In this document: positions 57,440 to 64,000 of the stretch, piece after piece
Numbering within the stretch: position 1 is the stretch's first letter
Layout of the letters: each line of letters begins with the position of its first letter
Assembly (NCBI RefSeq): GCF_010548305.1
Contig: NZ_JAAGLV010000007.1
Span: 186,001 to 250,000, forward strand
Length of the DNA: 64,000 nt
DNA from: Streptomyces sp. SID13031
Lineage (GTDB): Bacteria; Actinomycetota; Actinomycetes; Propionibacteriales; Kribbellaceae
Direction: 5' to 3'
Made by a program: the position numbers and the translations under genes
Notes under the pieces: generated by a model
Seen by the model: the letters and a program-made list of their open reading frames with translations, nothing else
What the model was told of the DNA's origin: nothing
Databases searched by the model: none

Positions 57440-58834
57440 ATGACGTTATCGCTGGACTACGCCGCACTGTCCGATGTCGGACGGGTGCGCCGCAACAACG
57501 AGGACTCGGCGTACGCCGGTCCGCACCTGCTGCTGCTCGCCGACGGGATGGGTGGCGCCGCCGCGGGTGAGGTCGCCAGCTCGGCGGCCGTCCAGGTGAT
57601 CCGCCGGCTGGACAAGCCCGGGATCACCGGTCCGGACATGATGGAGGCGCTCGCGGGCGCCGTCCACCGGGCCAACGAGCGGCTCTCGGAGCTCGTCGAG
57701 GAGGACCCCGAGCGCGAAGGCATGGGCTCGACCGTCACGGCGCTGCTCTTCGACGGCCAGCAGCTCGGGCTCGCCCATCTCGGCGACTCGCGCGCCTACC
57801 GGATGCGTGACGGGCTGCTCTACCAGCTCAGCCACGACCACACGTTCGTCCAGTCGCTGGTGGACGAGGGCCGGATCTCCAAGGAGGAGGCCTTCACCCA
57901 CCCCCACCGGAACCTGATCCTCCGCGTCCTCGACGGCCGGCCCGATTCGGATCCGGACCTGGAAATACTCGACGTCCAGGCCGGCGACCGGCTGATGCTC
58001 TGCAGCGACGGCCTCCCGGACTACGTGAGCGAGCAGGTGATCGCCACGGCGATGGCCGAAGGCACGCCGGACTCCGTGGTGGTCGACCTGATCACGCACG
58101 CGCTCGAGGCGGGATCCAACGACAACGTCACCTGCGTCGTCGCCGACGTGGTGGAGACGGACCCGGCGAGCGGCACCCAGCCGCAGCTCGTCGGCGCCGC
58201 GGCCGAGCTCGCCCAGGGCAGCACCGGCCCGGGGACCGCGACGATGCGCGCCCAGGGCGACGGTGGTGGCGGTGGTCACGGCGGCGGCGGTGTCGACCCA
58301 GAAGAGCTCCGGTACGCGCCCCGCCCGCCCAAGCGGTTCCTGTGGCTGAGGCGTCTCGCAGTACTGGTCGTCGTGCTCGGAGTGATCGGCGGAGGCGGCT
58401 GGTTCGCCTACAACTGGACCCAGAAGCAGTACTACGTGGGCACGGACGGTGACTACGTCGCAATCTTCAAGGGAGTCGACGAGGTGGTCCCCGGACTCAA
58501 CCTGTCCTCCCTCTACGAGAAGCAGGCGCTGCAGGTCGACAAGCTGCCGACGTACAGCCGGGAGCAGGTCGAGGGCACGATCCAGGCCGACGACCTCGAC
58601 GCGGCCCGGAAGATCGTCAGCGAGCTGAAGCGCACCGCCGACGAGTGCGCGGCCCAGCCGACACCCAAGCCGAGCACGACCCCGAAGCCCAGTACTCCGC
58701 CCGTCACCGGCAAGCCGGTCTCCACGCCGCCCAAGCCGCCGGCGACCACGCCCGTCTCGACTCCGCCCACCACGCCGGGCGCCACCTCGAGCAACGGCAC
58801 GGTCAACCCCGACGACTGTGACGGCGTCAGATGA
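57440..58834 (+). CDS. pstP: PstP: PP2C-type Ser/Thr protein phosphatase
   Basis: A 464-aa protein. The N-terminal PP2C domain (~240 aa) has RRNNEDSAYAGPHLLLLADG, the metal motif ADGMGGAAAGEVAS, LAHLGDSRAYRMRDG and LMLCSDGLPDYVSE and NDNVTCVVADV, carrying the Asp metal ligands. It is followed by a Gly/His-rich linker, one transmembrane helix (LAVLVVVLGVIGGGGWFAYN) and an extracellular Pro/Thr-rich tail. It removes phosphate from PknB and its targets. Its stop overlaps the rodA start. Confidence 0.95.
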   Translation: MTLSLDYAALSDVGRVRRNNEDSAYAGPHLLLLADGMGGAAAGEVASSAAVQVIRRLDKPGITGPDMMEALAGAVHRANERLSELVEEDPEREGMGSTVTALLFDGQQLGLAHLGDSRAYRMRDGLLYQLSHDHTFVQSLVDEGRISKEEAFTHPHRNLILRVLDGRPDSDPDLEILDVQAGDRLMLCSDGLPDYVSEQVIATAMAEGTPDSVVVDLITHALEAGSNDNVTCVVADVVETDPASGTQPQLVGAAAELAQGSTGPGTATMRAQGDGGGGGHGGGGVDPEELRYAPRPPKRFLWLRRLAVLVVVLGVIGGGGWFAYNWTQKQYYVGTDGDYVAIFKGVDEVVPGLNLSSLYEKQALQVDKLPTYSREQVEGTIQADDLDAARKIVSELKRTADECAAQPTPKPSTTPKPSTPPVTGKPVSTPPKPPATTPVSTPPTTPGATSSNGTVNPDDCDGVR

Positions 58835-60234
58835 GTATCGCTTCGACATCCGTCATCCAGATCATCCCGCGCACCCGGCGCGGGGTGGAGCTGATGCTGC
58901 TCATCGTGGCGATCGGCGTCTCGGTCGGCGCCTACGTCAACATCGGCCTCACCGTCCAGGACAAGGTCCCGGCCAGTACCGGCTACTACGCGGCCGGGAT
59001 CGGCCTGCTGGCCCTGATCGCGCACCTGGCCCTGCGCTACCGCGCCCCGTACGCCGACCCGGTGCTCCTGCCTTGCGCGGTGCTCCTGAACGGCCTCGGC
59101 GTCGCCATGATCCACCGGGTCGACCTCGGCCTGGAGGCGATGGCGCTGGCCAAGGGCAACACTCCTCGCGGCCCGGCGGCACCGCAGCAGATCACCTGGA
59201 CCGCGGTCGGCATCGTCTTGTTCCTGGTGGTCATCCTGGTGATCCGGGACCACCGCCGGCTGCAGGCGCTCACCTACACCGCGGGCCTGGCCGGTCTGGT
59301 CCTGCTGGTCCTGCCGCTGGTCCCCGGGCTCGGCGTGAACATCAACGGCGCCCAGATCTGGGTCCGGTTCGCCGGGATGTCTTTCCAGCCTGGTGAATTC
59401 GCGAAGCTCTGCCTGGTCGTCTTCTTCGCCGGTTACCTGGTGGTGAAGCGGGATGTGCTGACCCTGGCCGGGCATCGCTTCCTCGGCCTCGACCTGCCAC
59501 GGGCCCGCGACCTCGGCCCGATCGGGATCGCCTGGGGCGTCAGCCTCGGCGTACTGATCTTCGAGAAGGACCTCGGCTCCTCGCTGCTGTTCTTCGGCCT
59601 GTTCCTGTTCCTGCTGTACGTCGCTACCGAACGGGCCGGCTGGCTGATCATCGGTGGCCTGCTGTTCGCTGGCGGCGCCTGGTTCGCCGCTTCGACCTTC
59701 GGCCACGTGCACAGCCGGGTGGAGGACTGGCTGGACCCCTTCAAGGGCGACGGCGTCGGTCAGGTCGCGAACGGTCTGATGGGCCAGGCCTGGGGTGGCG
59801 TCCTCGGCCGCGGTCTCGGCCAGGGCCGGCCCGAACTGCTCGGCTTCTACGGCCAGAGCGACTTCATCATCTCCTCGTTCGGCGAGGAGCTCGGCCTGAC
59901 CGGGATGATCGCGATCATCCTGGTCTACACGCTGCTGGTCGAGCGCGGTCTGCGGACCGCGCTGGGCTGCCGGGACATCTTCGGCAAGCTGCTCGCCACC
60001 GGCCTGGCGATGTCCTTCGCGCTGCAGGTGTTCGTGATCATCGGCGGCGTCACCGGGCTGATCCCGCTGACCGGCCTGGCCACGCCGTTCATGGCCCTGG
60101 GCGGTACGTCGCTGGTCGCGAACTGGGCGATCATCGCGCTGCTGCTCCGGATCAGCGACCAGGCCCGGCGCCCCCAGACCCCGGCGGCACCGGTCTCCGA
60201 CGAAACGATCGCGATGGCGGTGCAGAAGCAGTGA
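58831..60234 (+). CDS. rodA: RodA/FtsW-family peptidoglycan glycosyltransferase
   Basis: A 467-aa SEDS protein with about 10-12 hydrophobic segments: GARIGLLALIAHLALRYRAP-like early helices, ARIWVRFAGMSFQPGEFAKL-like signature (IWVRFAGMSFQPGEFAKLCL), PEKDLGSSLLF-type loop (FEKDLGSSLLFFGLFL) and GVGQVANGLMGQAWGGVLG, plus the conserved QSDFIISSFGEELG. It polymerises lipid II at the membrane. The ATG overlaps pstP, and the stop overlaps pbpA, its transpeptidase partner. Confidence 0.94.
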   Translation: MSIASTSVIQIIPRTRRGVELMLLIVAIGVSVGAYVNIGLTVQDKVPASTGYYAAGIGLLALIAHLALRYRAPYADPVLLPCAVLLNGLGVAMIHRVDLGLEAMALAKGNTPRGPAAPQQITWTAVGIVLFLVVILVIRDHRRLQALTYTAGLAGLVLLVLPLVPGLGVNINGAQIWVRFAGMSFQPGEFAKLCLVVFFAGYLVVKRDVLTLAGHRFLGLDLPRARDLGPIGIAWGVSLGVLIFEKDLGSSLLFFGLFLFLLYVATERAGWLIIGGLLFAGGAWFAASTFGHVHSRVEDWLDPFKGDGVGQVANGLMGQAWGGVLGRGLGQGRPELLGFYGQSDFIISSFGEELGLTGMIAIILVYTLLVERGLRTALGCRDIFGKLLATGLAMSFALQVFVIIGGVTGLIPLTGLATPFMALGGTSLVANWAIIALLLRISDQARRPQTPAAPVSDETIAMAVQKQ

Positions 60235-61685
60235 ACTCAGCAATCCGGCGGCTCGCCGTGGGCGCGATCATCCTGATGCTCGCGCTGATGGCCAACTCGA
60301 CCTATCTGCAGGCCTTCCGGGCCGGCGACCTGAACGGCCGCGACGACAACCGGCGGGTCCGCGACCAGCAGTTCTCGGTGGACCGCGGCCCGATCCTGAT
60401 CGGCAACACCCCGATCGCGCGGAGCGTGGAGGTCAACGACCAGTACAAGTACCAGCGCACCTACTCCAGCGGCCCGCTGTACGCACCGGTCACCGGGTAC
60501 TACTCCTTCCAGTTCGGCCGGGCCGGCATCGAGCTCAACCAGAACAGCGAGCTGAACGGCTCCGACCCGTCACTGGCGTTCCGCCGGGTCGTCGACGTGC
60601 TCACCAACCGCCGGCAGCAGGGCGCGAGCGTCACGCTGACCCTGAACGCGGCAGCCCAGCAGGCGGCGTACAACGCGCTCGGCAACAAGAAGGGCGCGGT
60701 CGTCGCGATCGAGCCGAAGACCGGCAAGATCCTCGCCCTGGTCAGCCGGCCGTCGTACGACCCGAACGCGCTCGCCTCGCACGACCTGTCCAAGGCCGCC
60801 GCCACCTGGAACGCGCTGAACGCGAACGACGACAAGCCGGCGCTGAACCGGGCGGCCAGGGAGACCTATCCGCCGGGTTCGACGTTCAAGCTGGTCACCG
60901 CGGCGGCCGCGCTGTCCAGTGGCAAGTACAAGCCGGACACCCCGGTGAACTCACCGGCCGAGCTGCCATTGCCGCAGACCACCACTCCGCTGGTGAACGA
61001 GAACGGCCGTAACTGTGGTGGCAGCAACAACGCGACCCTGACCGTGGCGCTGCGGAACTCCTGCAACACCGCGTTCGGCTCGATCGGCCTCGACCTCGGC
61101 CCGGACGCGCTGCGCGAGCAGGCCGAGAAGTTCGGCTTCGGCGAGCGGCCGCTGCCCGAGCTGGGCGCGGTCGCCAGCCAGTTCCCCGGTGACCCGAACC
61201 AGCCGCAGACCGCGCAGTCCGCGATCGGCCAGTTCGACGTCCGGGCCACCCCGCTGCAGATGGCGATGGTGGCGGCCGGGATCGCCAACAAGGGCACCGT
61301 GATGAAGCCGTACGTCGTCCAGAACGTCCGGACCGGGGATCTGAAGACGGTCTCGGAGACCAAGCCGGAGTCGCTGCACCAGGCGATCACCCCGGAGGTC
61401 GCGGCCCAGTTGACCGCGATGATGGTCGACGTGGTCAAGAACGGCACCGGCGCGCCCGGCGCGATCAGCGGTGTCGACGTGGCCGGCAAGACCGGTACGG
61501 CGCAGTCCTCGAAGGAGCGGGCGCCGTACGCCTGGTTCACCTCGTTCGCGCCGGCCAACGACCCGCAGGTCGCGGTCGCGGTGATCGTCGAGGACGCCGC
61601 CGGCGTGGCCCGGGACGACATCTCGGGCGGCCGGCTGGCAGCACCCGTCGCCAAGAAGGTCATGGAAGCGGTGCTCGGCCGGTGA
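60231..61685 (+). CDS. pbpA: PbpA: class B penicillin-binding protein (transpeptidase)
   Basis: A 484-aa protein: N-terminal membrane anchor (LAVGAIILMLALMANSTYLQ), dimerisation domain, and transpeptidase domain with Ser217 and Lys220 in PPGSTFKLVTA (SxxK), Ser277 in NSCN (SxN) and Lys420 in GKTGTAQSS (KTG). It cross-links peptidoglycan made by RodA, is a beta-lactam target, and in mycobacteria is phosphorylated by PknB. GTG 60231 overlaps the rodA stop. Confidence 0.95.
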   Translation: MNSAIRRLAVGAIILMLALMANSTYLQAFRAGDLNGRDDNRRVRDQQFSVDRGPILIGNTPIARSVEVNDQYKYQRTYSSGPLYAPVTGYYSFQFGRAGIELNQNSELNGSDPSLAFRRVVDVLTNRRQQGASVTLTLNAAAQQAAYNALGNKKGAVVAIEPKTGKILALVSRPSYDPNALASHDLSKAAATWNALNANDDKPALNRAARETYPPGSTFKLVTAAAALSSGKYKPDTPVNSPAELPLPQTTTPLVNENGRNCGGSNNATLTVALRNSCNTAFGSIGLDLGPDALREQAEKFGFGERPLPELGAVASQFPGDPNQPQTAQSAIGQFDVRATPLQMAMVAAGIANKGTVMKPYVVQNVRTGDLKTVSETKPESLHQAITPEVAAQLTAMMVDVVKNGTGAPGAISGVDVAGKTGTAQSSKERAPYAWFTSFAPANDPQVAVAVIVEDAAGVARDDISGGRLAAPVAKKVMEAVLGR

Positions 61686-61809
61686 TGACGATGCGATATA
61701 ACCCGGTAACAGAGCGTTCGGCCGGTGCGAGCCGGTGGATGGTCCGGGCTACCGTGGGCATTTTGAAGATTTGGCCGAGTTCGATCCGCGCAGGTTGGAA
61801 GGCAGAGTA

Positions 61810-63684
61810 ATGACATCGCAGGCACGTCTCGTCGGCGGGCGCTACGAAGAGGGCGAACCGCTCGGTCGAGGGGGGATGGCAGAGGTCCGCAAGGGCATCG
61901 ACAACCGTCTGGGCCGCACCGTCGCGATCAAGCGGCTGCGGGTCGATCTGGCCAGCGACTCGACCTTCCAGGCCAGATTCCGGCGTGAGGCGCAGTCGGC
62001 CGCATCGCTGAACCACCCGACCATCGTGTCGGTCTACGACACCGGCGAGGAGCCGGATCCGAACGGTTCGGGCGTCACCATCCCGTACATCGTGATGGAG
62101 TACGTAGCCGGCAAGACGCTGCGGGACCTGATCCGCGAGGGCCGCAAGATCATGCCGGAGCGCGCTCTGGAGATGACGTCGGGCGTGCTCGAGGCGCTCG
62201 ACTACAGCCACCGGGCCGGCATCGTGCACCGCGACATCAAGCCCGGCAACGTGATGCTGACCCCGAAGGGTCAGGTCAAGGTGATGGACTTCGGCATCGC
62301 CCGGGCGATCGCGGACACCACCTCCGACATGACCCAGACCGCGGCAGTGATCGGTACGGCGCAGTACCTCTCGCCCGAGCAGGCCCGTGGCGAGACCGTG
62401 GACGCCCGCTCCGACCTGTACTCGACCGGCTGCCTGCTCTACGAACTGCTCGTCGGCCGGCCGCCGTTCGTCGGTGAGTCGCCGGTGTCGGTGGCCTATC
62501 AGCACGTCCGCGAGGAGCCGCTGCCGCCGTCGTCGTTCGACCCGGACATCCCGCCGGAGGTCGACGCCGTCGTCCTGAAGGCGCTGACCAAGAACCGCGA
62601 CCACCGGTACCAGAGCGCGAACGAGATGCGCCAGGACATCCACCGGGTGCTGGCCGGCCAGCAGGTGACCGCGCCGATGGCAGCCGTCGGCGAGACCCGG
62701 GCGATGGCAGCGACCCAGGTCGCCCCGGCCGCGGCCGCCACCCAGGCGTACCAGCCGCAGTCCAACGACCTGCTCCCGCCCGACGACGGGGACGACGAGG
62801 CGCAGACCGCTCGCGCCCGGCGCAACCGCGGGCTCGCGTACTTCCTGCTCGGCCTGGCGATCGTGGCGATCGCCGTCGGCGCCTACGCGATCATCACCAA
62901 CATGGGCGACAAGGGCAACGACCCGGGAGCCAACCCGAGCAACACCAACTCGAGCCAGCCGGTGGAGCAGGTCGACGTGCCGAAGGTGTCGGGTCTGGGG
63001 TTGCAGGCGGCGACCGACCTGCTCGCCGCCCAGGGACTCACGATCAAGCCGAGCTACGAGGCCAGCAGCACGGTCGGCAAGAGCACGATCATCAGCCAGG
63101 ACCCGACCGAGGGCACCAAGGTGGACAAGGACACCGCCGTGACCGTGGTGGTCTCGTCCGGCCCGTCCGCCTTCAGCGTTCCGCAGGTGATCGGCAAGTC
63201 GGAGTCGGACGCGCGCAAGGCGCTGCAGAACGCGTCCGGCAAGTTCAAGGTCGCGTCGAACTCCACGGAGGTCGACAACGAGGCCCCGAAGGGCACCGTG
63301 GTCGCGATCGATCCCGGTCAGGACGGTCAGTACGCCGCCGGGACGAAGTTCACCCTGACCGTCTCGTCCGGACAGGTCGAGGTGCCGGTCCCCGACGTCA
63401 CGACGCTGAGCAAGGAAGACGCCGCCCAGCAGCTCAAGGCACTGGGGCTGACCGTCGGCTACGTCAACGACGACACCAACCCGACCGCGGCCGAGGGCAC
63501 GGTGACCAAGCAGAGCGTCAAGGCCGGCACGAAGGTCAAGGAGGGCACCAAGGTCACCCTGTCGATCGCCATCAAGGCCACGCCCACCGACCCGCCGAGC
63601 ACCACGCCGACCGACCCGCCGGACACCCCGGACACGCCCCCGATCATCGGTGGCGGCGGTAACGGCGAAGGCGACAACGGCTGA
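61810..63684 (+). CDS. pknB: PknB: Ser/Thr protein kinase with three PASTA domains
   Basis: A 624-aa protein: kinase domain (residues ~1-275) with Gly loop LGRGGMAEV, Lys41 in VAIKRL, catalytic Asp142 in HRDIKPGN and Asp160 in DFG; linker; one transmembrane helix near residue 345 (GLAYFLLGLAIVAIAVGAYA); then three extracellular PASTA modules at about 392-455, 456-520 and 521-590, ending in a Pro/Thr/Gly-rich tail. Mycobacterial PknB has four PASTA domains. It senses muropeptides or lipid II and phosphorylates wall-growth proteins. No pknA precedes it. GGAAGG lies before ATG 61810, 124 nt after pbpA. Confidence 0.95.
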   Translation: MTSQARLVGGRYEEGEPLGRGGMAEVRKGIDNRLGRTVAIKRLRVDLASDSTFQARFRREAQSAASLNHPTIVSVYDTGEEPDPNGSGVTIPYIVMEYVAGKTLRDLIREGRKIMPERALEMTSGVLEALDYSHRAGIVHRDIKPGNVMLTPKGQVKVMDFGIARAIADTTSDMTQTAAVIGTAQYLSPEQARGETVDARSDLYSTGCLLYELLVGRPPFVGESPVSVAYQHVREEPLPPSSFDPDIPPEVDAVVLKALTKNRDHRYQSANEMRQDIHRVLAGQQVTAPMAAVGETRAMAATQVAPAAAATQAYQPQSNDLLPPDDGDDEAQTARARRNRGLAYFLLGLAIVAIAVGAYAIITNMGDKGNDPGANPSNTNSSQPVEQVDVPKVSGLGLQAATDLLAAQGLTIKPSYEASSTVGKSTIISQDPTEGTKVDKDTAVTVVVSSGPSAFSVPQVIGKSESDARKALQNASGKFKVASNSTEVDNEAPKGTVVAIDPGQDGQYAAGTKFTLTVSSGQVEVPVPDVTTLSKEDAAQQLKALGLTVGYVNDDTNPTAAEGTVTKQSVKAGTKVKEGTKVTLSIAIKATPTDPPSTTPTDPPDTPDTPPIIGGGGNGEGDNG

Positions 63685-63700
63685 CCACCAGCCCAGCAGA

Positions 63701-63739
63701 CGAGAAAGGCCGCGGGAGCGACTCCCGCGGCCTTTCTCG
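63701..63739. terminator. 18-bp stem-loop terminator after pknB
   Basis: CGAGAAAGGCCGCGGGAG (63701-63718) pairs perfectly with 63722-63739, 3-nt loop CGA. The stem contains AAAGG/CCTTT so a T-rich arm follows in either direction. It ends the pknB operon and the convergent amidotransferase gene. Confidence 0.85.
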
Positions 63740-63769
63740 TTGTACGCCGTCAGTGCCGGCTCAAGTTGG

Positions 63770-64000
63770 TCAGCTGACGACCGGGGCCATCCCGGCCGAA
63801 CGCTCGACGGCGCCCGGGTCGCCGCAGGTCTGCAGCCAGTTGGCGAGCATCCGGTGACCGCCTTCGGTCAGTACGGACTCGGGGTGGAACTGGACGCCCT
63901 CGACGGGCAGGTCGCGGTGCCGCGCGGCCATGATCACGCCAGCCTCGGTCCGCGCGGTCACCTGGAGGACGTCCGGCACGGTGTCCTGGGCGATCGCGAG
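63770..64000 (-). CDS. Glutamine amidotransferase class I (trpG/pabA type), C-terminal part
   Basis: 77 codons on the minus strand, running off the right edge; the N-terminal part with the catalytic Cys is not in the window. VEGVQFHPESVLTEGGHRML contains the catalytic His and Glu of the GATase triad, typical of anthranilate synthase or aminodeoxychorismate synthase component II. It supplies ammonia from glutamine. Placement next to pknB is the usual actinobacterial order near oriC. Confidence 0.88.
   Translation of the reverse strand, partial: LAIAQDTVPDVLQVTARTEAGVIMAARHRDLPVEGVQFHPESVLTEGGHRMLANWLQTCGDPGAVERSAGMAPVVS

Overview
The window is high-GC, densely coded DNA from the chromosome of a filamentous-type actinobacterium. 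The strongest evidence is the block at 56106-63684 (fhaA-fhaB-pstP-rodA-pbpA-pknB followed by a convergent trpG/pabA-type gene), an order specific to Actinomycetota and usually close to oriC. Other signs are frequent GTG starts, Tat-type secreted proteins, an SigE-type ECF sigma factor, TPR-type regulators and a secreted subtilase. There is no pknA gene between pbpA and pknB, which fits Propionibacteriales (a Kribbella-like organism is my guess) better than Mycobacteriales. I see no insertion sequence, prophage, CRISPR array or rRNA; there is one tRNA-Leu(CAG).

Layout. 1-6525: a tightly coupled acyl-CoA operon (carboxylase beta and alpha, acyl-CoA dehydrogenase, acyl-CoA ligase, SDR, TetR). 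6508-10344: a membrane NACHT NTPase and a divergent MFS exporter. 10341-14925: LuxR regulator, Tat-secreted beta-propeller, proline dehydrogenase, a cytochrome P450 broken by a 2-bp microsatellite slip, and a small secreted protein. 14926-16000: an unusual non-coding stretch with a MarR-gene remnant, a 20-bp perfect inverted repeat, a run of hairpins whose loops all carry TGAGGA and which ends in an intrinsic terminator (candidate small RNA), a 63-aa gene, and an 11-bp helically phased repeat array in front of a TPR regulator. 16001-24215: regulator, acetyltransferase, secreted PHP protein, MpaB-type oxygenase, ROK regulator, orphan ParA, FAD oxidoreductase. 24217-28224: glycine-betaine/proline ABC importer with a fused double permease. 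28396-36581: truncated haemoglobin, APH kinase, iron-box-controlled siderophore-interacting protein, CmtR-like metal sensor with CDF exporter, VOC protein, secreted endonuclease I. 36578-43740: ECF sigma factor with membrane partner, then a saccharide locus (GH16, GntR, ABC importer, DUF4185). 43829-47672: an amino-acid operon (YheO/DauR-like regulator, aminotransferase, 42-aa Leu-Thr repeat micro-ORF, ornithine-cyclodeaminase-family enzyme) with a twin palindromic operator, and a divergent S66 carboxypeptidase. 47669-55698: PrsW protease, PASTA lipoprotein, giant subtilase and its regulator, nitrilase, GIY-YIG-like protein. 55789-64000: tRNA-Leu, the cell-wall growth and phospho-signalling operon, and the end of a glutamine amidotransferase gene.

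How the parts work together. The first operon can activate, desaturate and carboxylate a branched acyl chain under TetR control. The 38-43 kb locus reads as extracellular polysaccharide cleavage plus uptake under a GntR repressor. The 44-46.7 kb operon reads as regulated amino-acid interconversion. The 56-63.7 kb block couples peptidoglycan polymerisation (RodA, PbpA) to Ser/Thr phosphorylation (PknB, PstP) read by FHA proteins. The most novel-looking items are the TGAGGA-loop hairpin array (15386-15588), the Leu-Thr repeat micro-ORF (44788-44916) and the 11-bp phased repeats (15871-15942). All functional statements are from reading the sequence; nothing was searched or measured.
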